Assembly: GCF_001648175.1 (NCBI RefSeq)
Contig: NZ_CP015243.1
Span: forward strand, 3,286,001 to 3,350,000
Direction of reading: 5' to 3'
Length of the DNA stretch: 64,000 bases
DNA from: Halotalea alkalilenta
Lineage (GTDB): Bacteria; Pseudomonadota; Gammaproteobacteria; Pseudomonadales; Halomonadaceae
In this document: positions 1-9,530 of the stretch, in pieces
Position numbering within the stretch: the stretch's first letter is position 1
Layout of the letters: each line of letters starts with the position of its first letter
Notes under the pieces: model-generated
The model's database searches: none
What the model was told of the DNA's origin: nothing
The model's input: only the letters and a program-made list of their open reading frames with translations
Made by a program: the position numbers and the translations under genes

Positions 1-1
1 A

Positions 2-127
2 CTCGCCATGGACCGCAGAACCACGGTATTCGAACTTGCCGGGGAGCTGCTCGAACAGCTCGTCGACACCCGGCCGCGCAAGCCTGGGGCAAAATCGCCC
101 AATGGCGACGAAGGAGACGATCGATGA
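2..127 (+). CDS. nasT: C-terminal end of an ANTAR-domain response regulator, NasT-like (partial)
   Basis: Only the last 41 codons lie in the window; the gene enters from the left edge. The visible peptide contains LAMDRRTTVFELAGELLEQL, which fits the last helices of an ANTAR RNA-binding domain (an R..AM......L..A..LL pattern). Its TGA overlaps the ATG of the next gene (ATGA), so the two are translationally coupled. In Paracoccus and other proteobacteria NasT is an antiterminator that binds the leader of the assimilatory nitrate reductase operon and is held inactive by NasS. The identity is inferred from the short fragment plus the neighbour. Confidence 0.6.
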   Translation, partial: LAMDRRTTVFELAGELLEQLVDTRPRKPGAKSPNGDEGDDR

Positions 128-1353
128 GCGCGCTTGAAACCCACCACCTGCGCCTGGCGATGCTGCCGCTGTCGGACAGTGCGCCGCTGGTGGTCGCCGC
201 CGACCAGGGCTTCTTCGCCGAGGAGGGACTCGATGTCGAACTGCGCGTGGAGAGTTCGTGGGCCGCGGTACGCGATGCGATCCAGCTCGAGCAGGTCGAG
301 GCAGCCCACCTGCTGCCGCTGATGCCGCTCGCAGCGACCCTCGGGCTCGATGGCCGTCCCACACCGATGCTCTCGGCGTTGACGCTCAACCTCAACGGCA
401 ACGCGATCAGCCTCTCGCGCCCGCTGTTCGAGCATATGTGCAGGCTACTTCCCGAGGCCGCCGCGCACCCGCAGCGACGCGCCGAAGCCCTCGCTCGGGT
501 GATAGCGGCAAGGCGCGAGGCGGGTCTCGAGCCGCTCAGGCTGGCCAGCGTGCACCCGTTCTCGTCCCACCGCTACCTGCTGCGCGCCTGGCTCGACGCC
601 GCGGGGATCGACCCGGACCGCGACGTGGAACTGCGGGTGGTGCCGCCCCCGCTGATGGCCGACCAGGTGGAGGCGGGGTGGATCGATGGCTACTGCGTCG
701 GCGCGCCCTGGAATGATCTCGGCGTCGAGCGCGGCGTCGCTGTCGTGGCCTGCGAGGGCTACGCGATATGGCACAACGCCGGGGAGAAGGTCCTGGGGGT
801 TCGCGAGCAGTGGGCCGAACGTCACCCGAACACCCACCATGCTCTGCTGAGAGCGCTGATCAGGGCCGGCCACTGGCTCGACGCCGATGCCGAGCATCGA
901 CTCGCCGCATGCCGGATGCTGATCGACGGCGGCTATCTCGCGCTACCCCACAGCGTCGTCGAAGCGGAGCTCCATGCTCGCTTCGTTGCCGGTGAGGGGC
1001 GCGACGCCCAGCGTGACATCCACTTCGCCCGCTTCAATGCCCAGCACCCCTGGCGTACCCATACGCTTTGGTTCGCGGCGCAGCTGCATCGCTGGGGCCA
1101 CTTCGACGACGAAATCCGGCTGCGCGAGGCGGTCGAACGCTGCGTACGCCCGGACATCTATCGAGCGGCCGCGCATTCGCTGGGGATCGCGACCGCTCGC
1201 GCCGAACTCTGCTCGCTCGGCGAGCACGCCGAACCCCACCACATCGATGCCGACGACGGCACCGTGCTCCTGCTCGGCGCCGATTCGCTGCTCGCGGGCG
1301 GACGCTTCGACCCCTCGGCGCCTTTCCCTGCAAGCCGCGTGCAAAAGCCATGA
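124..1353 (+). CDS. nasS: Nitrate/nitrite sensor NasS, CmpA/NrtA-type periplasmic-binding-protein fold
   Basis: 409 aa related to the substrate-binding proteins of nitrate/bicarbonate ABC transporters (NrtA/CmpA). The early stretch LRLAMLPLSDSAPLVVAADQGFF is followed by the 'FFAEEGLDVEL' type of motif. There is no N-terminal signal peptide or lipobox, which argues for a cytoplasmic sensor (NasS) rather than an exported binding protein. NasS binds nitrate or nitrite and then releases the antiterminator NasT. The ATGA overlap with the preceding ANTAR gene gives the order nasT-nasS, as in Paracoccus denitrificans. No transporter permease follows; a long hairpin closes the unit. The alternative is an NrtA-like binding protein recruited to another role. 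Confidence 0.75.
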   Translation: MSALETHHLRLAMLPLSDSAPLVVAADQGFFAEEGLDVELRVESSWAAVRDAIQLEQVEAAHLLPLMPLAATLGLDGRPTPMLSALTLNLNGNAISLSRPLFEHMCRLLPEAAAHPQRRAEALARVIAARREAGLEPLRLASVHPFSSHRYLLRAWLDAAGIDPDRDVELRVVPPPLMADQVEAGWIDGYCVGAPWNDLGVERGVAVVACEGYAIWHNAGEKVLGVREQWAERHPNTHHALLRALIRAGHWLDADAEHRLAACRMLIDGGYLALPHSVVEAELHARFVAGEGRDAQRDIHFARFNAQHPWRTHTLWFAAQLHRWGHFDDEIRLREAVERCVRPDIYRAAAHSLGIATARAELCSLGEHAEPHHIDADDGTVLLLGADSLLAGGRFDPSAPFPASRVQKP

Positions 1354-1366
1354 GGCAGCGGTGAAC

Positions 1367-1401
1367 GACGGCGGCCCGGGCTGGGTGCCCGGGCCGCCGT
1401 C
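1367..1401. terminator. Bidirectional hairpin between nasS and hinT
   Basis: Perfect 15-bp GC-rich stem (1367-1381 with 1387-1401) and a 5-nt loop, starting 13 bp after the nasS stop and ending 32 bp from the hinT stop. The genes converge here, so one hairpin can serve both. There is no clear T-run on either strand, so efficiency is uncertain. Confidence 0.6.
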
Positions 1402-1433
1402 ATCGATCGCGCAATGCTCGCGAACCCGGCGCC

Positions 1434-1775
1434 TCAGCCCGGCGGCCAGTTCAACCGGCGCCCGCCGAGCAGATGCATATGGATGTGGTAGACGCTCTGG
1501 CCCCCGTACTCGTTGCAGTTCATCACCACCCGATAGCCCTCTTCGGCGAAGCCGAGCTGCTTGGCGAGCCGGGCAGCGACGAGCGGCAGACGCCCGACCA
1601 GCGCGGCGTCCTCCTCGGAGAGGTCGTTGAGCGTGGCGATCGGCTTCTTGGGGATGATCAGCACATGGGTCGGTGCCTGAGGGTTGATGTCGTTGAAGGC
1701 CAGCACCTGATCGTCCTCGTAGACGATCTCGGCGGGGACCTCGCGGGCGATGATCTTGTCGAACAGCGTGCTCAT
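1434..1775 (-). CDS. hinT: HIT-family purine nucleoside phosphoramidase HinT
   Basis: 113 aa, normal for bacterial HinT. It begins MSTLFDKIIAREVPAEIVYEDD and carries the histidine triad in VYHIHMHLLGG near the C-terminus. The family hydrolyses AMP-lysine and other adenosine phosphoramidates in the cytoplasm. It is the last gene of a minus-strand group, 27 bp after prkB and downstream of purD, so it is probably co-transcribed. Recognition is by whole-length similarity and the HxHxH motif; the physiological substrate is not known in the family. Confidence 0.93.
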   Translation of the reverse strand: MSTLFDKIIAREVPAEIVYEDDQVLAFNDINPQAPTHVLIIPKKPIATLNDLSEEDAALVGRLPLVAARLAKQLGFAEEGYRVVMNCNEYGGQSVYHIHMHLLGGRRLNWPPG

Positions 1776-1802
1776 GAAATCCTCGTGGTTGTCGGCGGGG
1801 AA

Positions 1803-2675
1803 CTAGCGGAAACGCCGCTGGGCGAGCAGCGACTCGATCTTCGGTGCGATGATCAGCTCGATCGCAAGCGGCATCTTGGCACCCGGGACCACCAGGGTAT
1901 GCGGGCGGGTGATGAACGACCCCTGGATCATCGCCAGTAGGTAGGGGAAGTCGACCTGCATGCGATCGCGAAAACGGATCACCACGAACGACTCGGCGTC
2001 GGTCGGAATCGACTGCGGCTCGAAGGGGTTGGAGGTATCGACCGTGGGCACCCGCTGGAAGTTGATGTGGGTGCGCGAGAACTGCGGCTGGATGTAGCGC
2101 ACGTAGTCCTGCATCCGGCCGAGGATGGTGTCGACCACCGCCTCGTGGGAGTAGCCGCGCATGTTGATATCGCGGTCGATCTTCTGGATCCACTCGAGGT
2201 TGACCGTCGGCGCCACACCGACCAGCAGGTCTACGTGGCGGGCGATATCGTACTCGTCGGTGACCAGGCCTCCATGCAGGCCCTCGTAGAACAGCAGATC
2301 GGTGCCGGCCGGTAGCGGCTGCCACTCGGTGAAGGTGCCGACCCGATGGCCGGCCTCGAGCATCCGCTTGTCTTCAGCATGGATGTAATGGCGATAGTCG
2401 CCGGTGCCGCGGGCATTGTACTCGGCGAACAGCGCCTCCAAGCGGTCGAGCAGGTTGGCCTCGACATGGAAGTGCGAGAGCTGGTGCTTGCGCTCCGGCT
2501 CCTCACGGCGAATCCGCGCGAGATCGTCGCGGGTATAGCGGTGAAAGGCGTCGCCATCGACGTAGGCGGCATGCACCGCTTCGCGCTCGAACATGCGCTC
2601 GAAGGCGCGGCGCACCGTAGTGGTGCCGGCGCCCGACGAGCCGGTCACGGCGACGATCGGGTACTCACGCGACAT
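1803..2675 (-). CDS. prkB: Phosphoribulokinase-family protein (PrkB type)
   Basis: 290 aa starting MSREYPIVAVTGSSG. The P-loop GSSGAGTTTV lies near residues 12-21, and conserved PRK segments such as FYEGLHGG, MRGYSHEAVVDTI and FSRTHINFQRVP follow. PRK phosphorylates ribulose 5-phosphate, but gammaproteobacterial PrkB proteins occur without RuBisCO and their physiological reaction is not settled. No Calvin-cycle gene is present here. It sits between purD (53 bp upstream) and hinT. An in-frame ATG lies further upstream, but that start would run deep into purD, so the ATG at 2675, close to a GAGGGGAGGG-like purine stretch, was chosen. Confidence 0.9.
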   Translation of the reverse strand: MSREYPIVAVTGSSGAGTTTVRRAFERMFEREAVHAAYVDGDAFHRYTRDDLARIRREEPERKHQLSHFHVEANLLDRLEALFAEYNARGTGDYRHYIHAEDKRMLEAGHRVGTFTEWQPLPAGTDLLFYEGLHGGLVTDEYDIARHVDLLVGVAPTVNLEWIQKIDRDINMRGYSHEAVVDTILGRMQDYVRYIQPQFSRTHINFQRVPTVDTSNPFEPQSIPTDAESFVVIRFRDRMQVDFPYLLAMIQGSFITRPHTLVVPGAKMPLAIELIIAPKIESLLAQRRFR

Positions 2676-2728
2676 CGACTCCCTCCCCTCTGATGATCCC
2701 GACGACCCACTCGGGCCAGAGCCCCAGA

Positions 2729-4033
<1,305 letters not shown>

Positions 4034-4145
4034 GGATACCATCCCGCTTGAACTTGAGTCGGATTCAGCCGCCGATTATGCCAGAAAACCGCGCCAGCGG
4101 CGGCGCGACCGAGATGTGCCCGAACTGCTATGCTAGCGACTGGCA

Positions 4146-4889
4146 ATGAGTCACGAATCGATGAACCTGATCCTGTTCCCCCCCGAATCCCTGCGCCACT
4201 CCCCCGATGGAACCGCCTATGTGGAGCTTCGCGATCCACGCAGGCTGCGGCATCTCCACGAGGTGCATCGCGCCACCATCGGCGAGCGCTACCAGCTCGG
4301 CGAGATCGACGGCGAGATCGGAGAAGGCGAGCTGCTCGCCTTCGACCGCGACCTCGCGCGTTTCGCCTTCACCCCCCGCCGCGCCGCGCCGCAGCCGCTG
4401 GACCTGCACCTGCTGCTGGCGCTGCCGCGCCCGCGAATGCTCGCACGCAGCCTCGAGAACATCGCCACTCTCGGGGTCAAGCGCCTGACCCTGCTCCACA
4501 CCGCACGGGTCGAGAAGAGCTATTGGCAGTCGCCGGAGCTGGGAGCGGAAAAGATCCGCCAGCATCTCGAACTCGGGCTCGAGCAGGCCCGCGACACGCT
4601 GATGCCGGCCGTCGAACTGGTCACCCGCTTCAAGCCATTCGTCGAGGACCAGCTGCCCGCGCTGCTCGAGGGGCGCCGAGGGCTCGTCGCCCACCCCGGT
4701 GCGGCGGCACCCTGTCCCCGCGGGCTGCCGCTCGATGCGCCGCTGCTGCTGGCAATCGGTCCCGAGGGAGGATTCATCGACTACGAGGTCGAGCGGCTGA
4801 TCGAAGCCGGCTGCGAAGGCATCCATCTCGGCGAGCGTATCCTGCGGGTAGAGACCGCGGTGGTGGCGCTGCTCTCCAGGCTCTACTGA
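4146..4889 (+). CDS. rsmE: 16S rRNA (uracil-1498-N3)-methyltransferase RsmE
   Basis: 247 aa of the SPOUT/DUF558 family. Residues in the last third form the SAM-binding trefoil knot: LAIGPEGGFIDYEVE and LGERILRVETAVVALL. It methylates U1498 of 16S rRNA in the assembled 30S subunit. The N-terminal PUA-like part begins about MNLILFPPESL, so the in-frame ATG at 4161 may be the true start; neither ATG has a strong ribosome-binding site. Divergent from purD, with a small gap to the following transporter gene. Confidence 0.92.
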   Translation: MSHESMNLILFPPESLRHSPDGTAYVELRDPRRLRHLHEVHRATIGERYQLGEIDGEIGEGELLAFDRDLARFAFTPRRAAPQPLDLHLLLALPRPRMLARSLENIATLGVKRLTLLHTARVEKSYWQSPELGAEKIRQHLELGLEQARDTLMPAVELVTRFKPFVEDQLPALLEGRRGLVAHPGAAAPCPRGLPLDAPLLLAIGPEGGFIDYEVERLIEAGCEGIHLGERILRVETAVVALLSRLY

Positions 4890-4940
4890 GCCTGACACCT
4901 TTCCCCCCCCTTGCCCAATCATCAACCATCGAGACCGATC

Positions 4941-5843
4941 ATGGCCTCACTCGAACAACGCCTGCTCAAGCAGTCGACCCTGATGATGGCGCTGGTCGCC
5001 GTCTGCGGTATTTTCTTCGGCCTCTTCGCCGCTTCGCAGTCGATCCTCTTCGATGGGATCTTCTCGGTCGTCGCTACCCTGATCAAGATCCTGATGCTGA
5101 TCACCGCCCGGCTGATCGCTCGTGAGTCGAGCCGTCGCTTCCAGTTCGGCTACTGGCATCTCGAACCGATCGCGATGCTGGTCGAGGGCGGCTTCCTGCT
5201 GCTGATCGCGGTCTATGCGATGAGCTCCGGCATCCTCGGCCTGCTCAGCGGCGGCCACGCGATCGATTTCGGCCTGGCGTCGCTTTATGCGGCGCTCTTC
5301 ACCCTGATCGACTTCGGCTACTACGCCTACCTGCGCCGGCGCAATCGACGGCTGAACTCCCCGCTGGTGCGTTTCGACACCCTGAGCTGGATGACCGACG
5401 GCATTCTCTCCCTTGGGCTGCTGTGCGCCTTCGTCTGCGCCTGGATACTCGCCGACACCGGATACCGTGCGCTGACACCCTACCTCGACCCGCTGATCCT
5501 GGTGGTGATCTCGCTGATCATCGCGCCGACCGCGCTTCGCGCCTCGATGCCCGCGATCAGGGACCTGCTGCAGATGGTGCCGGGCTCACTGGATCAACAG
5601 GTGCGGGAGACGATGCAAGCGTTCGTCGCACGCCATGGGCTCGCCGGGTTCACCTCCTACGTCCAGCGCAGCGGACGCGCTCGTTTCATCGAGATTCACG
5701 TACTGCTCGCCGAGAACGCCGAGATCGGCACCATCGCGCGGCTCGACGGCTGGCGGGAAGAGATCGCAAGCGCGCTCGGGGAGGCAGCGCCGGAGCGCTG
5801 GTTGACCATCTCCTTCACCAGCGAACCACGCTGGGCAGAGTGA
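4941..5843 (+). CDS. Cation diffusion facilitator (CDF) family transporter
   Basis: 300 aa with six predicted membrane segments in the first ~200 residues and a cytosolic C-terminal domain. The paired metal-site signatures look like SILFDGIFSVVATLI (TM2) and FDTLSWMTDGILS (TM5), so both sites carry Asp where zinc exporters usually have a His/Asp combination; the preferred metal cannot be deduced. The family exports Zn, Fe, Mn or Co by proton antiport. Start set at 4941 (MASLEQRLL), just after CGAGACCGATC; the ATG at 4911 would give an atypical charged leader. It probably stands alone or follows rsmE by read-through (51 bp gap). Confidence 0.82.
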   Translation: MASLEQRLLKQSTLMMALVAVCGIFFGLFAASQSILFDGIFSVVATLIKILMLITARLIARESSRRFQFGYWHLEPIAMLVEGGFLLLIAVYAMSSGILGLLSGGHAIDFGLASLYAALFTLIDFGYYAYLRRRNRRLNSPLVRFDTLSWMTDGILSLGLLCAFVCAWILADTGYRALTPYLDPLILVVISLIIAPTALRASMPAIRDLLQMVPGSLDQQVRETMQAFVARHGLAGFTSYVQRSGRARFIEIHVLLAENAEIGTIARLDGWREEIASALGEAAPERWLTISFTSEPRWAE

Positions 5844-6310
5844 TCTCGAAACTCGCCGGAAGGGTGATGGTAAGAAGCGACGCGGCATAGAGAGGAAAAT
5901 ATTGGCTTAAGCTTGGTTTGCTGGCGACCGACACTGATGAATGTTACATTTTTGGAGCTCGAACATTAACTTAGCGTCGCTCGAGCGGTGTATCGAGCGC
6001 TGCCGCGGATTCATTTTACAGCTAACTAATGAAATCGCCGCGACAGCGCGAAGGGAGCTCCAATCGACCCTGGGTCGGCTGCCATCCCCTTCCCCGAGCG
6101 TTTCGCCGAGCACCGAACCAATTGCCATCCTCGGCTTGGCCGTGAGCCACCTAATCCGCCTGAATCCGCGCAAGCGAGAAGTTCCCGCCTGCCACGGCGA
6201 CAGGCGCCCGGCTCACAGCACCCGGCCGATAAAAAAGCATGCATGCCCTTCGCCACGCCGTCGAACCGGACGAGGCAGGGCCCGTCGAACCGAAGCCTGA
6301 GAGCGCGTAC
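5844..6310. other. 467-bp gap upstream of the mrp operon
   Basis: No convincing gene. A stretch around 5890-5970 is AT-richer than its surroundings and could hold the mrp promoter, but no good -35/-10 pair was found. Short open frames on both strands lack codon bias and family resemblance. A GCCGATAA octamer near 6225 resembles a flagellar sigma -10 box but has no partner -35. Confidence 0.5.
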
Positions 6311-9139
6311 ATGACCTTGCCGTTGATCGTCCTGCTCCCGCTGCTGGGCAGTCTCGTTCCCCTCCTGGGCGCGCGTGCCGGGCGCACGGGTAGCGCCTGC
6401 CTCACCGCCATCCTGCCGTTGTGTGCGCTGGTGTTGACCATCTTCCTCTCGGTCTCGGTATTCGATGGCCAGATCATCCGCTACAGCCTGCCATGGGTGC
6501 CGCAGCTCGGACTCGAACTCGCCTTCCGCCTCGACGGCCTGTCACTGCTCTTCGCCCTGCTGATTCTCGGCATCGGTCTGCTGATCATCGTCTATGCGCG
6601 CTACTATCTGGCGCCCGAAGACTCGATGGCGCGGTTCTACAGCTACCTGATGCTGTTCATGACCTCGATGCTCGGGATCGTCACCTCGGACAACCTGCTG
6701 CTGCTGTGGTTCTTCTGGGAGCTGACCAGCATCTCCTCGTTCCTGCTGATCAGCTTCTGGACCCACCAGAGCAGCGCGCGCAAGGGTGCCAGGATGGCCC
6801 TGGCGGTCACCGGTGCCGGCGGCCTCTGCCTGCTCGCGGGCTTCATGCTGATCGGCAAGATCGTCGGTACCTTCGACATCGGCACGATCCTCGATTCCGG
6901 CGACATGATCCGCGAGCATCCCGCCTACATGGTGGTGCTGGTGCTGGTGCTGATCGGCGCATTCAGCAAGTCGGCGCAGTTCCCGTTCCAGTTCTGGCTG
7001 CCCCACGCGATGTCCGCGCCCACCCCGGTGAGCGCCTACCTGCACTCCGCCACCATGGTCAAGGCGGGGATCTTCCTGATGATCCGCCTCTACCCGGTGA
7101 TCAGCGGCACCGACGCCTGGTACTACATCGTCACCCTGGTCGGGCTGTTCACCATGTTCTACGGCGCCTACATGGCCATGGTGCAGTACGATCTCAAGGG
7201 GCTGCTCGCCTACTCGACGATCAGCCACCTTGGCCTGATCACCATGCTGCTCGGCCTCGATACCCGGCTCTCCACCCTCGCCGCGGTCTTCCACGTGGTC
7301 AACCATGCGATCTTCAAGGCGTCGCTGTTCATGGCGGTGGGCATCGTCGACCATGAATGCGGCACCCGGGACTCGCGCAAGCTCGGCGGCCTGCGCAAGT
7401 ACATGCCGTTCACCGCCGCCCTCGCCACCGTGGCCGGCGCCTCGATGGCCGGGGTGCCGCTGCTCAATGGCTTCATCTCCAAGGAGATGTTCCTCACCGA
7501 GAGCCTGCAGACCCAGAACCTCGGCGGACTCTCCTGGCTGATCCCCGCGCTCGCGACGGTAGGCTCAGCGCTTTCGGTGGCCTACTCGCTGCGCTTGGTG
7601 GTCGATGTGTTCTACCGCGGCGCACCGCGCTTCTTGCCCAAGGAGCCCCACGAGGCGCCGCGGCCGATGCGCCTGCCGATCGAGGTACTGATCCTTCTGT
7701 GCCTCGCGGTCGGGATGTTCCCGGCGCAGATCGTAGGCCCGCTGCTCGATGTGGCGATGAGCGTGGTCGCCCCGAACGCGATGGACGGCCAGGATCTGTC
7801 GCTGTGGCACGGCTTCAACCTGCCGCTGATGATGAGCATCGCGGCGATGGTCTTCGGCGCCGTGCTCTATTTGCTGCGCGGTGGCCTCAACAGCTTCCGC
7901 CGCGACTTCCTCGTCACCGATGCCAAGTACGTGTTCGAGGGCGCGGTACAGCGCGCCACCGCATTTTGCGCCCGCGCCCTGGACCGCTTCGACTCACGTT
8001 CGCTGCAGCGCTACGTATTCCTGATGATGGCGATGATGCTGGTGCTGGCCAGCTTCGGCCTGCTGCGCATGCCGGTACTGATGGGCGAGGTGCCAATGCA
8101 GCCGCTCGACCCCTACATCATCGTCGGCGCCACGCTGATGGGCACGGGGGCGATCGCTACGGTCTACTTCCAGCGCCAGCGGCTGATCGCATTGATCTGC
8201 CTGTCGATCACCGAGCTGATGGTGATCCTCACCTTCCTGCGCTTCTCCGCACCGGATCTTGCGCTGACGCAGCTGGTGGTATCGACCGTCACCGTGATTC
8301 TGATGCTGCTGACCCTGTTCTTCCTGCCCCAGCAGACCCCCAAGGCGTCGAGCGGTATCCGCATCCTGCGCGACCTGATCCTCGCCGGAGCGATCGGCAT
8401 CGTGATCGCGAGCATCAACTTCGCGGTCCTGACCCAGCCCTATGAGACCATAGGCAACTTCTTCACCGAGCAGGCCAAGCCCGGCGGCGGCGGCTACAAC
8501 GTGGTCAACGTGATCCTGGTCGACTTCCGTGGCTTCGATACCTTCGGCGAGATCGCGGTGCTCGGCATCGCCGCACTCGGCGTGCTCAAGCTGCTCAACC
8601 GGATGAAGATCTTCGTGCCGACCACCAGCGCGGAGAACCGTCCCTGGTCGCCCGAGTACTACCCGACGATCTTCGGTTCGGTCTCCCAAGTGCTGTTCCC
8701 GCTGGCGCTGATGGTTTCGGTCTACATCTTCCTGCGTGGCCACAACCTGCCGGGGGGAGGATTCATCGGCGGGCTGGTCGCCGCCTCGGCGCTGATCATG
8801 CTCTACATGGCACGAGGCGTGGAATGGACCCTGCGCCGGCTGCGGGTCGACTACCAGCACGTGATCGCCGCCGGACTGCTGGTCGCCGCCTTCACCGGCA
8901 TGGGTGCCTGGGCCTTCGGCGAGCCGTTTTTGACCTCCTGGTTCGACTACTTCCACCTGCCGCTGATCGGCGAGCTCGAACTCGCCACCGCCCTGCTGTT
9001 CGATCTCGGCATCTACCTGGTCGTAATCGGCTCGACGATGATGATCCTCGCCAATCTGGGCAAGCTGGCGACGCCGCACAGCCCGGCGCGCGAAGCGCGC
9101 AAGGCGTCGACCAAATCCACCACGATGGAGCACCATTGA
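6311..9139 (+). CDS. phaAB: Monovalent cation/H+ antiporter subunit A, fused MrpA-MrpB type
   Basis: 942 aa polytopic protein. The first ~500 residues are NuoL/ND5-like (LLWFFWELTSISSFLLISFW; FPFQFWLPHAMSAPTPVSAYLHSATMVKAG shortened here as the classic quinone-antiporter motif). The C-terminal third carries MrpB-type sequence (FLRGHNLPGGGFIGGL). Fused A/B subunits define the six-gene group 2 Mrp/Pha/Sha operons. With C-G it forms a complex that exports Na+ (or K+) for H+, giving alkali and salt tolerance. Start chosen at MTLPLIVLLPLLGS; the longer frame adds a charged leader without homology. It is separated from mrpC by one base. Confidence 0.95.
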   Translation: MTLPLIVLLPLLGSLVPLLGARAGRTGSACLTAILPLCALVLTIFLSVSVFDGQIIRYSLPWVPQLGLELAFRLDGLSLLFALLILGIGLLIIVYARYYLAPEDSMARFYSYLMLFMTSMLGIVTSDNLLLLWFFWELTSISSFLLISFWTHQSSARKGARMALAVTGAGGLCLLAGFMLIGKIVGTFDIGTILDSGDMIREHPAYMVVLVLVLIGAFSKSAQFPFQFWLPHAMSAPTPVSAYLHSATMVKAGIFLMIRLYPVISGTDAWYYIVTLVGLFTMFYGAYMAMVQYDLKGLLAYSTISHLGLITMLLGLDTRLSTLAAVFHVVNHAIFKASLFMAVGIVDHECGTRDSRKLGGLRKYMPFTAALATVAGASMAGVPLLNGFISKEMFLTESLQTQNLGGLSWLIPALATVGSALSVAYSLRLVVDVFYRGAPRFLPKEPHEAPRPMRLPIEVLILLCLAVGMFPAQIVGPLLDVAMSVVAPNAMDGQDLSLWHGFNLPLMMSIAAMVFGAVLYLLRGGLNSFRRDFLVTDAKYVFEGAVQRATAFCARALDRFDSRSLQRYVFLMMAMMLVLASFGLLRMPVLMGEVPMQPLDPYIIVGATLMGTGAIATVYFQRQRLIALICLSITELMVILTFLRFSAPDLALTQLVVSTVTVILMLLTLFFLPQQTPKASSGIRILRDLILAGAIGIVIASINFAVLTQPYETIGNFFTEQAKPGGGGYNVVNVILVDFRGFDTFGEIAVLGIAALGVLKLLNRMKIFVPTTSAENRPWSPEYYPTIFGSVSQVLFPLALMVSVYIFLRGHNLPGGGFIGGLVAASALIMLYMARGVEWTLRRLRVDYQHVIAAGLLVAAFTGMGAWAFGEPFLTSWFDYFHLPLIGELELATALLFDLGIYLVVIGSTMMILANLGKLATPHSPAREARKASTKSTTMEHH

Positions 9140-9140
9140 G

Positions 9141-9530
9141 ATGGAAGCGCTGTTTTCCGCCGCGGTCGGAATCCTGACCACTTGCGGCATCTACTTGACC
9201 CTGCGAGGACGCACCTTTCCGGTGGTCCTCGGCCTGACACTGCTGACCTACGCGGCCAACCTGTTCCTGTTCTCGATGGGACGGCTCAAGCTCGGCGCCA
9301 GCAATCTGGTCAACGACGGCCTTCCCGATGTCGACCCGCTGCCGCAGGCACTCGTACTGACCGCCATCGTGATCGGCTTCGCGATGACCGCGTTCGTGAT
9401 CATCCTGGCGATTCGCGCCCGTGGGGATCTTGGCAGCGATCATGTCAATGGGCGCCGGCGCCAGTCACGGCGCAGCAGGAACGATGACCCGCTCGAGCTC
9501 AACCAGGCTCGTGGAGGCATCAAAAGGTGA
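9141..9530 (+). CDS. phaC: Mrp antiporter subunit C
   Basis: 129 aa, NuoK-like with three membrane helices (IYLTLRGRTFPVVLGLTLLTYAANLF; DPLPQALVLTAIVIGFAMTAFVI). It has a longer-than-usual basic tail (NGRRRQSRRSRNDD). It starts one base after the subunit A stop, and its stop overlaps the GTG start of subunit D. It is an essential membrane part of the Mrp complex. The tail beyond about residue 105 is not typical of the NuoK core and its role is unknown. Confidence 0.94.
   Translation: MEALFSAAVGILTTCGIYLTLRGRTFPVVLGLTLLTYAANLFLFSMGRLKLGASNLVNDGLPDVDPLPQALVLTAIVIGFAMTAFVIILAIRARGDLGSDHVNGRRRQSRRSRNDDPLELNQARGGIKR

Noticed and set aside
6225..6234. GCCGATAA as a flagellar sigma-28 promoter for mrp
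   Set aside because: There is no TAAA-type -35 at the required distance and no functional link with motility.
5941..6300. 119-codon plus-strand frame in the gap before mrpA
   Set aside because: No start signal, no hydrophobic or domain pattern, and atypical codon use; more likely chance.
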